The notes: generated by a model not told the origin, from the letters alone. DNA of 64,000 nt from VXYL01 sp965200375 (GCA_965200375.1 OZ241353.1:558001-622000); one strand, 5' to 3'; counted from the first letter of the stretch, positions 8,801 to 18,060 are shown. A program made the numbers and translations.

Positions 8801-9142
8801 CTACCACCCGACAAACCCAAGTAGGGCCAGGACGCCCACGACGGCGAGAGCCAACACGGCCACTACGAGGTAGATCAGCATCGCGACGCCGGCGACCACG
8901 AAGAACCGCCGCAGCTTGCCGAACGCCATCGAGATCGGAGCTTCTTCGCCGTTCGCAAACGCCCGGTCGATTCGGTTGCCGGCTTGCCACAGCAATGCCC
9001 CCAGCCAGATGAACAGCCATGCGATGAGCAAGCCGACGATGGTGAGCGCATAGAAGACGCCAATGCCCACCAGCGCGCCGCCGAGGAACTTCATCCATCC
9101 CTTCGCCTCGTAGAGCGGGAGTATGATCGCGCGCATATCCAT
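8801..9142 (-). CDS. Small membrane protein, possibly DUF5362-like
   Basis: The 113-residue protein has three hydrophobic stretches: LGGALVGIGVFYALTIVGLL, AWLFIWLGALLW, and the long C-terminal VVAGVAMLIYLVVAVLALAV region. Between them is an amphipathic segment (NRIDRAFANGEEAPISMAF). The layout resembles DUF5362 proteins, but I recognise it only loosely and cannot give a function. It is read toward the aldolase gene, 120 bp away. Confidence 0.6.
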   Translation of the reverse strand: MDMRAIILPLYEAKGWMKFLGGALVGIGVFYALTIVGLLIAWLFIWLGALLWQAGNRIDRAFANGEEAPISMAFGKLRRFFVVAGVAMLIYLVVAVLALAVVGVLALLGFVGW

Positions 9143-9301
9143 GGTCCGTTCTCCCGCGACGGCAGGCTTGGGGTTCCACCGCGCTTGCGTAGGCCTGTGC
9201 GCCGTTCATGCGCGGGACCGGACTATACGCCAGCTGCATGCCCTGGAAGGCCGGTTCGCGCACCATCGACGCCACAAGCGCAGGCCACGCTCGCCTACCT
9301 A

Positions 9302-9459
9302 GTGTGCCGCTTCCGAAATGACGTGTGTTCCAGCGGGCGGGTTTCGTCGCAGGGCCGGGATGCCGGCGGCCTTGCGGGGCGGCACATCCTCAAGCAGCGC
9401 ACGCCGAGGCGACGACAGACGAACGTGCCATTTGCCATGTCAATTCGGAATCGAACCAC
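9302..9459 (-). mobile_element. Dispersed inverted copy of the CTAG-bounded MITE-like repeat
   Basis: This copy is the reverse complement of the array units at 4249-5050, 158 bp, flanked on both sides by CTAG with TA at 9300-9301 and 9460-9461. The terminal sequences GTGTGCCGCTTCC and (reversed) GTGGTTCGATTCC are intact. The flanks differ from those of the array, so it is a separate insertion. The surrounding 9143-9591 holds no gene that I can support. Confidence 0.85.
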
Positions 9460-9591
9460 TAGGATTTGGAATTGAAGATCGAACAAGAGGCAGCTTAAGC
9501 TGTACCAGTCGCGGAGGTGGCGATGCCTTGCTGCCTTACGTCGCGCATCGCGCCCGAACACGCAAGAACCCGAACCATCGACACGTACGCC

Positions 9592-10008
9592 ATGCCAACG
9601 CTCGAACTCGGCGGCCTAGCCGTGCCGGAGGCGGCCGTCGCCTGGCGCTTCATGCGGGCGTCCGGTCCCGGCGGCCAGCATGTGAACAAGGTTTCGACGG
9701 CCGTGGAGTGCCGCTTGGATCTGAACCAGGCGGGGTTCGCTCCGTCGCTGCGCCGTCGTCTCGAGCGGCTGGCGGGCAGTCGCCTGACGGCCGCCGGGGA
9801 AGTGGTGCTGCAAGCGGACGGCGAGCGCTCCCAGGCCCGCAATCGCGCCGCGGCGCTGGCCCGCCTGGATGCGCTGGTCGCCCAGGCCCGACAGGTGCCC
9901 AAACCCCGCATCGCCAGCCGGCCTTCGGCCGCCCAGAAGGCCAGGCGCCTGGCGGAGAAGCGTCGTCGCAGCGAGATCAAGCAGCGTCGCCAGCCGCCGA
10001 CCTGCTGA
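9592..10008 (+). CDS. arfB: Alternative ribosome-rescue factor ArfB (YaeJ-type peptidyl-tRNA hydrolase)
   Basis: ArfB enters stalled ribosomes without a sense codon and hydrolyses peptidyl-tRNA. The class I release-factor loop is SGPGGQHVNKVST (GGQ near residue 27). The protein ends in a basic tail (RRLAEKRRRSEIKQRRQ), which in ArfB inserts into the empty mRNA channel. At 138 residues it matches E. coli ArfB (140). ATG 9592 gives the usual N-terminus; an upstream in-frame ATG at 9517 would add 25 unrelated residues. Confidence 0.93.
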   Translation: MPTLELGGLAVPEAAVAWRFMRASGPGGQHVNKVSTAVECRLDLNQAGFAPSLRRRLERLAGSRLTAAGEVVLQADGERSQARNRAAALARLDALVAQARQVPKPRIASRPSAAQKARRLAEKRRRSEIKQRRQPPTC

Positions 10009-10110
10009 CTGCCTGGCGCGGCCCGGGCCCGGCGGCTCCTGCCGATGGACCGTGCGCTAGGGCCTGCCCTTGGCGTGCCAGCAACCCCGCAGCGTGTACG
10101 ATAGGTTCGC

Positions 10111-11181
10111 ATGAGCGCTATGTTCGCGGTCGCCCGAGCCGGGCTGGTACTTGGCGGCCTGGTGCTGGCCGCGGCCTGCGGCGAAGCGCCGCCGCCAGCC
10201 GACGCGCCGGCAACCGCTGCCGAAGTTCCGGGCCCGGTGCTGCGCTGGGACGTTTCCCTGTGGGGCAAGCCCCGGGCCGGCACCGTGGTGGCGGACGCCC
10301 TGGCCGCTGCGGTGGATGCCAGGACCGGCGGCAACTGGCGCCTCGTGCTGCACTACGGCGAGGCGCTTTCCAAGGCCAGGGAGAATCTCGACGGCTTGGC
10401 CATCGGCGCCTTCGAGGCGGCGATGTTCTGCAACTTCTACCACCCGCGCAAGAATCCGGCGCTGATGGTGCTGACGCTGCCGTTCCTACCCCTCGCGGAC
10501 CCGGCCGACAACCGCCGCGCGCGGGAAGCGGTGTACGCCCACCCGGCGGTCGTGGCGGAGGCGGCCCGCTGGAACGCCCGCCTGTACACGTCCTCGTTTC
10601 TGCCCCAGTACGAGTTTCTGGGGCGGGGCGAGCCGCCTTTGGATCTGGATGGCTGGCGGGGCCTGACGGTGCGCGCCGGCGGCGGCCTCGGCCAGGCGAT
10701 GCAGCGCCTCGGCGCCACCCCCGCGAGTTCCACCGCCACCGAGGTGTACACCGGCGTGCAGCAGGGCACCATGGATGCCGCCGCGTTTCCCTTCACCTAC
10801 AGCCACGTGGCCTACCGCATCCACGAGGTGGCGGCGTGGTTCACGGGCAACTTCTCGCCGGGCACTGCGGACTGTCCGCTGGCCTTCTCGGCAGACGCCT
10901 ACGCCGCCCTGCCGCCGCAGTACCAGCGGCTGCTCGAAGACGTGAGGGAAGAGGTGGTAGCAGCGCAGATCCAAGCCTACTTGGAGGTGGACCAGGAGAA
11001 TCTGCCCATGCTGCGGCAGACGCTCGCGGAGATTCGCTACACCGATGCCCAGCTTGCGGCGTTCCGGGCCGAGGCCGGCAGGCCGGTGATCGAAGCGTGG
11101 ATCGCCGCCCACCAGGAGAGCTTCGACGCCCAGGGCCTGGTGGAGACCGTCTTCGCGGCCGTCGACCAGCGCTACGAATAG
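10111..11181 (+). CDS. TRAP transporter substrate-binding lipoprotein (DctP family)
   Basis: It captures an organic acid in the periplasm for the DctQ-DctM permease encoded next. The N-terminus is a lipoprotein signal (LVLAAACG, Cys23), a common TRAP variant. Family features include the region TFPFLPLAD-like (LPFLPLADPADN) and GTMDAAAFPFTY. Length is 356. The gene starts after a TACGAT hexamer that could be a -10 box (10097-10102). The three TRAP genes and the following amidohydrolase, CmcJ-like and ThDP genes all read the same way, suggesting a catabolic operon with an imported acid as substrate. Confidence 0.85.
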   Translation: MSAMFAVARAGLVLGGLVLAAACGEAPPPADAPATAAEVPGPVLRWDVSLWGKPRAGTVVADALAAAVDARTGGNWRLVLHYGEALSKARENLDGLAIGAFEAAMFCNFYHPRKNPALMVLTLPFLPLADPADNRRAREAVYAHPAVVAEAARWNARLYTSSFLPQYEFLGRGEPPLDLDGWRGLTVRAGGGLGQAMQRLGATPASSTATEVYTGVQQGTMDAAAFPFTYSHVAYRIHEVAAWFTGNFSPGTADCPLAFSADAYAALPPQYQRLLEDVREEVVAAQIQAYLEVDQENLPMLRQTLAEIRYTDAQLAAFRAEAGRPVIEAWIAAHQESFDAQGLVETVFAAVDQRYE

Positions 11182-11201
11182 CGCTTCGAGCGTCCGGCCC
11201 C

Positions 11202-11843
11202 GTGGGGGTGCTCCCGACCAACCCGCCCGTGCGCGACGCCCTCGGCCGCTGGCTGGACCGCAGCGATCTGTGGCTCGGGCGCCTGGAGAACGGCCTCAAC
11301 CTGGTTGCCGGCGGCCTGATCTTCGCGCTGATGCTGTTCGGCGTCGCGCAGATCGTCGCTCGCACGTTGTTCGAAGCGCCGATCCTCGGCTACATCGACG
11401 TCGTGGAGGTGGCGATGGTGGGCTTCGCGGTGCTCTCCATCGCCTTCGTGCAGCGGGTCGGCGGCCACGTGCGCATGGAGCTTCTGCTTGGCCGACTGGC
11501 CGGCCGTCCGCTGTGGCTGCTGGAGGCCGCCGCCACCCTGGCGGCCGCGTTCGTGGTCGCCGTGCTCATCCCCGCCTCCTGGCGCCACTTCGGCCGCGCC
11601 TTCGACTACGGCGACAGCACCATCGACGTGGAACTGCCTACCTGGCCCGCCAAGCTGGTGGTGCCGGTGGCGCTGGGCGTGCTGCTGGCGCGGCTGGCGC
11701 TGCAACTCGGCGGCTACCTGCGCCTGGTTCGCCATCCGAATCTGCCGCCGGCGGCGGTGCCGGCGGCCAAGGACGTCGCCGCCCAGGCCCGAGAGGAAGT
11801 CGCGCTGAGCGGCGGTTCGGCGGCGGCCGCGCCCGAGCGATGA
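11202..11843 (+). CDS. TRAP transporter small permease (DctQ family)
   Basis: This integral membrane protein of ~213 residues has four hydrophobic spans, starting with LVAGGLIFALMLFGVAQIVA, with the DctQ-type block RTLFEAPILGYIDVVEVAMVG. It bridges the binding protein and the large permease. GTG 11202, GTG 11208 and GTG 11229 are all possible starts; none has a clear Shine-Dalgarno. The C-terminal ~35 residues are Ala/Pro-rich. Its stop overlaps the dctM start (ATGA at 11840-11843). Confidence 0.85.
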   Translation: MGVLPTNPPVRDALGRWLDRSDLWLGRLENGLNLVAGGLIFALMLFGVAQIVARTLFEAPILGYIDVVEVAMVGFAVLSIAFVQRVGGHVRMELLLGRLAGRPLWLLEAAATLAAAFVVAVLIPASWRHFGRAFDYGDSTIDVELPTWPAKLVVPVALGVLLARLALQLGGYLRLVRHPNLPPAAVPAAKDVAAQAREEVALSGGSAAAAPER

Positions 11844-13210
11844 ACGAGGCCCTGCTGGCCGGCGTCGTCGGCGTCTGCGCTCTGGTGGCGCTGGTGGCCA
11901 TCGGCGTGCGCGTCTACGTCGCAGCCGCCCTCACGGGATTCCTGGGCCTCGTCTGGCTGAAGGGATGGGACGTGGCGGCGGCCGTCGCGGGCACGATTCC
12001 GCACTCGAAGACGGTCACCTACCCGCTGTCGGTGCTGCCGCTCTTCATCCTCATCGGCTTCCTCGCCTTCCACGCCGGCCTCACCCGCCGCCTGTTCGCC
12101 GCGGCCCGCTGCTGGGTGGGCTGGGTACCCGGCGGGCTGGCCGTGGCCACGGTGTTCGCCAGCGCCGGCTTCGCGGCGGTGTCCGGCGCCTCGACGGCCA
12201 CCGCGGCCGTGTTCTCTCGCGTCGCGATCCCGGACATGCTGCGCAACCGCTACGGCAAGCGCCTGACGGCCGGCGCCATCGCCGCTGGCGGCACGCTGGC
12301 GTCGCTCATCCCGCCGTCGGCCATCCTGGTGATCTACGCCATCATCGTGGAGGAATCGGTCGGCAAGCTGCTGCTGGCCGGCTTGCTGCCGGGCGTCGTC
12401 TCGGTGCTGATCTACGCCGGGCTGATCGTGGGGCTGTGCGTCGCCCGCCCCGACCTCGGCGCCCGGGTGCGGGGCGTCGGCTGGCGCGAACGCATGATCA
12501 GCCTGCCGGGCGCCCTGCCCATCGTGCTGGTGGTGGGCATCATCTTCGGCGCCCTGTACTCCGGCGCCGCCACCCCCACCGAGGCCGGCGCGCTCGGCGC
12601 GATGGTGGTGTTCGTCATCTACGCCTGGCGGGCCTGGCGGCAGCCGAGCGGCGATGGCGCGGCGCCGGCCGAGGGTTTCCTGCCGCGTCTGCGGGAAGCG
12701 CTGATGGAAACCGCCAAGCTCACGGTGATGATCTTCACGCTGGTGTGGGGCGTGTTCCTGTTCGTGCGCTTCCTGGGCTTCGCCGGCCTGCCGGCCGCCT
12801 TCGCGGACTGGGTGGTGGGGCTGGACATGCCGCCGCTGGCCATCGTGGTGTGCATCCTGCTGGCCTACGCCGTGCTCGGCATGTTCATGGACGCCATCGG
12901 CATGCTGGTGCTCACCCTGCCGGTGGTGTATCCGGCGGTGGTGGCGCTCGGCTACGACCCCATCTGGTTCGGCATCGTGGTGGTGAAGATGGCGGAGATC
13001 TGCCTCATCACGCCGCCCATCGGCCTCAACTGCTTCGTGGTGGCCGGCGTGGCCCGGGAACTGCGGGGCCCGGGCGGCGAATCCCTGGCGATCCCCCTGC
13101 AGGACGTGTTCCGCGGCATCGCTCCGTTCTTCGTTGCGGACGTGCTCACCGTGGCTGTGCTGCTGGCGTTTCCGGATCTGGTGCTGTGGCTGCCGCGGAC
13201 TATGGGATAG
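11840..13210 (+). CDS. TRAP transporter large permease (DctM family)
   Basis: It is the ion-coupled transport channel of the TRAP system. The 456-residue protein has about 12 hydrophobic spans. Family blocks include PLFILIGFLAFHAG, AAVSGASTATAAVFSRV, GTLASLIPPSAILVIYAI, GAATPTEAGALGA and EICLITPPIGLNCFV. ATG 11840 overlaps the dctQ stop, so expression is translationally coupled. Confidence 0.93.
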   Translation: MNEALLAGVVGVCALVALVAIGVRVYVAAALTGFLGLVWLKGWDVAAAVAGTIPHSKTVTYPLSVLPLFILIGFLAFHAGLTRRLFAAARCWVGWVPGGLAVATVFASAGFAAVSGASTATAAVFSRVAIPDMLRNRYGKRLTAGAIAAGGTLASLIPPSAILVIYAIIVEESVGKLLLAGLLPGVVSVLIYAGLIVGLCVARPDLGARVRGVGWRERMISLPGALPIVLVVGIIFGALYSGAATPTEAGALGAMVVFVIYAWRAWRQPSGDGAAPAEGFLPRLREALMETAKLTVMIFTLVWGVFLFVRFLGFAGLPAAFADWVVGLDMPPLAIVVCILLAYAVLGMFMDAIGMLVLTLPVVYPAVVALGYDPIWFGIVVVKMAEICLITPPIGLNCFVVAGVARELRGPGGESLAIPLQDVFRGIAPFFVADVLTVAVLLAFPDLVLWLPRTMG

Positions 13211-13301
13211 GGAAGTACGCGAGTCGCCGCGTCGCGCTGGCGCTGCGGAATCCACGGATTAGCAGTTGCCACGAGATCGGCCTGCTGCCACCATCGACCG
13301 C

Positions 13302-14204
13302 ATGGCGCCCGTCATCGACTGCCAGGTCCACGCCTACGATCGCGATCGCCCCGAGCGGCCCTGGGCCGGCAGCCTGGCGGGCCCGGCATCGGCTACCGGC
13401 GACGAGATGGTGGCGGCGATGGATGCGGTGGGCGTGGACGGCGCCCTGCTCGTCTCGCCCTATCGCATGTACCGCTACGACGGCAGCTACGCGCTGACCG
13501 TGCAGGCCGCGCACCCCGGCCGCTTCGGCCTCGTCAAGCCCTTCGATCCGAACGCCGCGGACGTGGCTGCGGAGCTCGCCGCCTGGGCGGAAAAGCCGGG
13601 CGTGGTCGGGGCCCGGCTGATGCTCACGGACGGTTTCGGCAGCGGCACCGGGAGCGCGGAACATCCCGGCGTCCATCGGCTGCTCGACGGCGCGGCGCGG
13701 CTGGGGCTGCCGGTGAACGTCCTCTGCTGGGGCGCGCTGCCGTTGGCGCGGGCGCTGGCGGAGCGCCACCCGGATACGCGCATCGTCATCGACCACCTGG
13801 GGCTGCCGCAGCCGTTCCATCCGCCGCCGCCGGCGCAGCCGTTCCGGGAGCTGCCGGCGGTGCTGGCGCTGGCGGAACTGCCGAACGTCGCCATCAAAGT
13901 CTCCGGCGCCGGCACGCTTTCGCATCGGCCGTTCCCCTTCGACGACATCTGGGATCCCCTCGCCCGGGTGTTCGACGCCTTCGGCCTGGAACGCTGCCTG
14001 TGGGGCACGGACTGGACGCGGGCGGTCGAACTCCTGACCTACCGCGAAGGCGTGGAGGCGTTTCGGGCGACGGACCGCCTCTCGGCCGAGGACCGCGCCA
14101 TGCTGATGGGCGGGGCGCTGACGCGCATCTACGGCTTCTCGCCTAAGCTGCCGACGTCGGCCGCGTCGGCCAGCGCGACCTCGCCAACGCCGCGCCGGAC
14201 ATGA
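13302..14204 (+). CDS. Amidohydrolase-2 family hydrolase (lactonase/decarboxylase type)
   Basis: This TIM-barrel metallohydrolase of 300 residues resembles LigI-like lactonases. The first strand reads VIDCQVHAYDRD, with Gln where many relatives have the first metal His. RIVIDHLGLPQP and LWGTDWTRAVE supply the later His and Asp. It lies 90 bp after the TRAP permease and overlaps the next start by four bases (ATGA), so it is part of that operon and probably acts on the imported compound or its product. The reaction is not deducible. Confidence 0.78.
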   Translation: MAPVIDCQVHAYDRDRPERPWAGSLAGPASATGDEMVAAMDAVGVDGALLVSPYRMYRYDGSYALTVQAAHPGRFGLVKPFDPNAADVAAELAAWAEKPGVVGARLMLTDGFGSGTGSAEHPGVHRLLDGAARLGLPVNVLCWGALPLARALAERHPDTRIVIDHLGLPQPFHPPPPAQPFRELPAVLALAELPNVAIKVSGAGTLSHRPFPFDDIWDPLARVFDAFGLERCLWGTDWTRAVELLTYREGVEAFRATDRLSAEDRAMLMGGALTRIYGFSPKLPTSAASASATSPTPRRT

Positions 14205-15160
14205 CCAGCGCCGTCGCCAGCATCGCCACCCGCGCCAACTTCGTCCACCCGCGCTACCGCGGCTTTCGGGTGCCGAACCGCTGGTCCGCGCAGGATCCGG
14301 CGGAACTGAAGACCCTCGGCGTACAGCAGGAGATCGTCGTCCACAACGCCCGGCGGCTGCGCCCGCAGCCGACCCTCGACAGCCACGGCTTCCAGCTGGT
14401 GGAGGCGCCCACCGCGGTGGACCTTCTGGACACGGACGCCGTGCGCGAGCGCTTCTACCCGGAGTGTCGGGCGCTGCTGCGGCGAACGACGGGCTGCCGC
14501 GAGGTGCGCGGCGGCAGCCACGAGTACCGCAACGGCTTCGGCGGCGAAACCGGCGCCCGGGGCGTTCGCCCGACGCCCAACGGCAGCGGCGGCGCCTACG
14601 CCCAAGGCATCCACGCGGACATGTGCGCCGCGGTGGAAGGCGCCTTCGACCGGATCCTGCCGGCGGACCGGCACTTCGAGAGCATCAACATCTGGCGCAG
14701 CGCCACGCCGGAGACGATACGGACGATGCCGCTGGCGGTGTGCGCCATGCCTTCGGTGGACCCTGCGGACATGGCGTTCGGCGACGGCGTGAACACCGGC
14801 GACGTGCGCGCCTACCGCAAGGTGGTCGATCAGAAGCTGGTGTTCGCCCCCGCGCAGCGCTGGTACTACTTTCCCGCCATGCGCCCGGAGGAGGTGCTGC
14901 TGTTCCGCCAGTACGACACGCGGCAGGAGGCGCTGAACCTGCGCACCGTGTTCCACACCGCGGTGGCGGACCCGAACACGCCGCCGGACGCGCCCATGCG
15001 CTACACCATCGAGGTACGGATGCAGGCGGTGTACGGCAAGGAGGAGGACCGGCAAGCGCGACGGGCCAGGTTCATGGCGCAGATCAGCGACCGCTACCGG
15101 GACGGCCGCCGCTGCGACTGGTGGCGCGGACCCATCGAGGGCTACCAGCCGCCGCGCTGA
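14201..15160 (+). CDS. CmcJ/NvfI-like oxidoreductase (hydroxylase/desaturase superfamily)
   Basis: The 319-residue protein resembles the CmcJ/AsaB/NvfI group found in cephamycin and fungal natural-product pathways. Conserved-looking parts are CREVRGGSHEYRNGF, AQGIHADMC (candidate metal-binding H-x-D), ESINIWRS, and WYYFPAMRPEEVLLFRQYDT. I recognise the family from this layout with moderate confidence; it is often listed as non-haem-iron oxygenase-like. It is unusual in a catabolic TRAP operon. Confidence 0.65.
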   Translation: MTSAVASIATRANFVHPRYRGFRVPNRWSAQDPAELKTLGVQQEIVVHNARRLRPQPTLDSHGFQLVEAPTAVDLLDTDAVRERFYPECRALLRRTTGCREVRGGSHEYRNGFGGETGARGVRPTPNGSGGAYAQGIHADMCAAVEGAFDRILPADRHFESINIWRSATPETIRTMPLAVCAMPSVDPADMAFGDGVNTGDVRAYRKVVDQKLVFAPAQRWYYFPAMRPEEVLLFRQYDTRQEALNLRTVFHTAVADPNTPPDAPMRYTIEVRMQAVYGKEEDRQARRARFMAQISDRYRDGRRCDWWRGPIEGYQPPR

Positions 15161-15260
15161 GTCTGGGCTTCGGGCGCCGCCCGATGCCGGCGAGCGGCCC
15201 TTGCCCAACGCGGCGCCAGTCCGCAAACTGCGTCGGCTGCGGATTCCCAGGGGGGAGAGA

Positions 15261-16922
15261 ATGAACGGCTACGAGTTGATCGCGCACTGCCTGAAGGCCG
15301 AAGGGGTCGCCTGGATGCCCTGCTTTCCGGCCAACCCGCTGATCGAGGCGGCGGCCCGGGTAGGCATTCGGCCGCTGGTGTTTCGCCAGGAGCGGGGCGG
15401 CATCAACGCTGCGGACGGCTACAGCCGGCAAACCCGCGGCGCTCCGGTGGGCGTGTTCGCATCGCAGTCCGGTCCGGGGGTGGAGAACTCCTTCGGCGGC
15501 ATCGCCCAGGCCTGGGGCGAGGCGGTGCCGATGGTCTTCCTGCCCGGCGGCGCCGGCCTCGGCGGCTACGACGTGCAGCCGAACTTCTCCGCCACCAGGA
15601 ACTACGCATCGGTCACCAAGGCGGCGCTCTCCATCGACCGCATCGACCGCACCGCCACGCAGATCCGGCGGGCCTTCCACCTCGCCCGCCAGGGCCGGCC
15701 AGGGCCGGTGCTGGTGGAGATGCACGGCGACGTGCTCGGCCAGGAGGCGCCGGCCGGGGCCGCCGAGAGCTACCGGCCCTCCACGCTCATGCGCAGCGTC
15801 CCGGCCCGCGGCGACGTGCAGGATGCGGTGCGGGCGCTGCTCGCGGCCAAGCGGCCGGTGATCTGGGCCGGGCAGGGCGTGCTGTACGCCGATGCCTGCG
15901 CCGAGCTCAAGGCGCTGGCGGAACTGGCGCAGATCCCCGTCGTCACCACCATGCAGGGCAAGAGCGCCTTCCCGGACGACCACCCGCTGGCCCTCGGCAG
16001 CGCCAACCGCACCGCGCCGAAGGCGGTGTTCAAGTGGCTTGGCGCCGCGGACACGGTGCTCGCCATCGGCTCCGGGCTCACCCGCACCGGCTTCGGGCTG
16101 CCCATCCCCCCTGGCAAATTCCTCATCCACGCCACCGTCTCCGCCGAGGACATCAACAAGGACTACGCCGCGGACATCGGCCTGGTGGGCGACGCCAAGC
16201 TCGCGCTGGCGGCCATGCTGGACGAAGCGAAAGCGGCGCTTGGCGAGCAGGGGCGGGGCGCGGACGCCCGCCTCCAGGACAGCATCGCCGCCACCAAGGC
16301 CGAGTGGCTGGCCGAGTGGGCGCCGCTGCTCGACTCGGAGGAGACGCCCATCAACCCGTACCGGGTGATCCGGGAACTGAACCGCCACCTGGACCACGCC
16401 GAATCGGTGGTCACCCACGACGCCGGCAACCCCCGGGACCAGATCATGCCGTTCTTCCACGCCAGCCGCCCCCACGGCTACATCGGCTGGGGCAAGACCA
16501 CCCACCTCGGCTACGGCATCCCGCTGGCCATCGGCGCCAAGGCCGCGGCGCCGGAGAAGTTCTGCCTGAACTTCATGGGCGACCTCGCCTTCGGCCACAC
16601 CGGTCTCGAACTCGAGACCGCGGTGCGGGCCGGCATCCCCATCACCACGGTGGTGATCAACAATCTCACCATGGGCGGCTACGACGAGAAGATGCCCGTG
16701 GCGATGGAGCGCTACGGCGTCGGCAACCAGTCCGGCGACTACGCGGCGGTGGCCCGGGCCCTCGGCGCCAAGGCCGTCCATGTGGACGAGGTCGCCGGCA
16801 TCGGCCCGGCGCTGGAGGAAGCCAAGCGCGCCAATGCGGACGGCGAGGTGGCGATGATAGAGATCCGCACCCGCCAGGAGACGCGCTTCTCCGAGTATCG
16901 GAACCTGCTGCGGCCGGACTGA
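15261..16922 (+). CDS. Thiamine-diphosphate-dependent enzyme (acetolactate-synthase-like)
   Basis: The 553-residue protein has the three-domain ThDP layout. The activating Glu is in FRQERGGINAADGYSR (about residue 50). VFASQSGPGVENSFGG follows, and the cofactor site is MGDLAFGHTGLE...VVINN, with Leu at the third position where GDG is usual. Decarboxylation or carboligation of a 2-oxo acid is likely, but the substrate is unknown. ATG 15261 has a strong GGGGGAGAG site just upstream. It ends the presumed TRAP/amidohydrolase/CmcJ operon. Confidence 0.82.
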   Translation: MNGYELIAHCLKAEGVAWMPCFPANPLIEAAARVGIRPLVFRQERGGINAADGYSRQTRGAPVGVFASQSGPGVENSFGGIAQAWGEAVPMVFLPGGAGLGGYDVQPNFSATRNYASVTKAALSIDRIDRTATQIRRAFHLARQGRPGPVLVEMHGDVLGQEAPAGAAESYRPSTLMRSVPARGDVQDAVRALLAAKRPVIWAGQGVLYADACAELKALAELAQIPVVTTMQGKSAFPDDHPLALGSANRTAPKAVFKWLGAADTVLAIGSGLTRTGFGLPIPPGKFLIHATVSAEDINKDYAADIGLVGDAKLALAAMLDEAKAALGEQGRGADARLQDSIAATKAEWLAEWAPLLDSEETPINPYRVIRELNRHLDHAESVVTHDAGNPRDQIMPFFHASRPHGYIGWGKTTHLGYGIPLAIGAKAAAPEKFCLNFMGDLAFGHTGLELETAVRAGIPITTVVINNLTMGGYDEKMPVAMERYGVGNQSGDYAAVARALGAKAVHVDEVAGIGPALEEAKRANADGEVAMIEIRTRQETRFSEYRNLLRPD

Positions 16923-16924
16923 CC

Positions 16925-16940
16925 CCGCGCGACAGCGCGG
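16925..16940. terminator. GC hairpin after the ThDP gene
   Basis: CCGCGC-GACA-GCGCGG forms a perfect 6-bp stem with a tetraloop two bases after the ThDP stop. There is no U tract, so intrinsic termination is uncertain, but its position before the independently promoted glutamine synthetase fits an operon end. Confidence 0.4.
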
Positions 16941-17052
16941 CCGCGGCGGCGGGAAGCCGTCTCGGCGCGTTACACTAGTGCGTTTGGGCGTTGTCGCCGG
17001 AACCGAGCGCCCAACTGGAACTGGACTGAACCCAAGGGAGCAAGCAACGAAC

Positions 17053-18060
17053 ATGAAAACGAAGTTGGAGTACGTCTGGCTGGACGGCTTCATGCCCACC
17101 CAGAGCCTGCGCGGCAAGACCCGCGTGGAATCGGACTTCACCGGCCACCTGGAGGACTGCCCCATGTGGTCCTTCGACGGCAGTTCCACCCAGCAGGCGG
17201 ACGGCAGCGCCTCCGACTGCCTGCTGAAGCCGGTGGCGATCTATCCGGACCCGGGCCGCGAGAACGCGTTTCTGGTGATGACGGAAGTGATGAACGCCGA
17301 CGGCACGCCCCACGAGACGAACGGTCGGGCCACCATCGAGGACGACGACGCGGACTTCTGGTTCGGCTTCGAGCAGGAGTACTTCCTGTGGGATACCCGC
17401 ACCAACCTGCCGCCGGGCTTTCCCATCGGCGGCTACCCGGGACCCCAGGGCGCGTACTACTGCTCCGTGGGCGCCCGCAACGCCTACGGCCGAGAGTGCG
17501 TGGACGAACACCTGGACGCATGCCTCGCCGCGGGCATCAACGTCGAGGGCATCAACGCCGAGGTGGCCGCCGGCCAGTGGGAGTTCCAGGTGTTCGCCAA
17601 GGGCGCCGCCCGCGCCGGCGACGAAACCTGGATGGCCCGCTACCTCGCCGAGCGCGTCGGCGAAAAGTACGCGCTCTCCATCAACTGGCACCCGAAGCCG
17701 GTGCAGGGGGACTGGAACGGCTCCGGCATGCACGCCAACTTCTCCAACGGCGCCATGCGCGAATCCGGCGAGGAGGAGACGTTCACCAAGATCTGCGACC
17801 ACTTCGGACGCAACATCGCCCGCCACATCGCCGTGTACGGCGCCGACAACGACATGCGGCTGACGGGCCTGCACGAAACCCAGTCCATCGACAAGTTCAG
17901 CTACGGCATTTCGGACCGCGGCGCCTCCATCCGCATCCCAATCGCCACGCTGGAAGACGGCTGGAAGGGGCGCCTGGAGGATCGCCGCCCGGCCTCCAAC
18001 GCGGATCCGTACAAGGTGGCCGCCGCCATCGTCAAGACGACCAAGGAGGCCCTCGCCTAG
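17053..18060 (+). CDS. glnII: Type II glutamine synthetase (GSII, eukaryote-like)
   Basis: It makes glutamine from glutamate, ammonia and ATP. The short form (335 residues) and the wording LEYVWLDGF, MWSFDGSSTQQA, GFEQEYFLWD, WNGSGMHANFSNGAM and RRPASNADPY identify the GSII class, which bacteria carry far less often than GSI (~470 residues). GSII has no adenylylation-site Tyr loop, so it should escape GlnE control. ATG 17053 has GGGAG 12 bases upstream. A TACACT hexamer at 16971 may be the -10 box. Confidence 0.93.
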   Translation: MKTKLEYVWLDGFMPTQSLRGKTRVESDFTGHLEDCPMWSFDGSSTQQADGSASDCLLKPVAIYPDPGRENAFLVMTEVMNADGTPHETNGRATIEDDDADFWFGFEQEYFLWDTRTNLPPGFPIGGYPGPQGAYYCSVGARNAYGRECVDEHLDACLAAGINVEGINAEVAAGQWEFQVFAKGAARAGDETWMARYLAERVGEKYALSINWHPKPVQGDWNGSGMHANFSNGAMRESGEEETFTKICDHFGRNIARHIAVYGADNDMRLTGLHETQSIDKFSYGISDRGASIRIPIATLEDGWKGRLEDRRPASNADPYKVAAAIVKTTKEALA

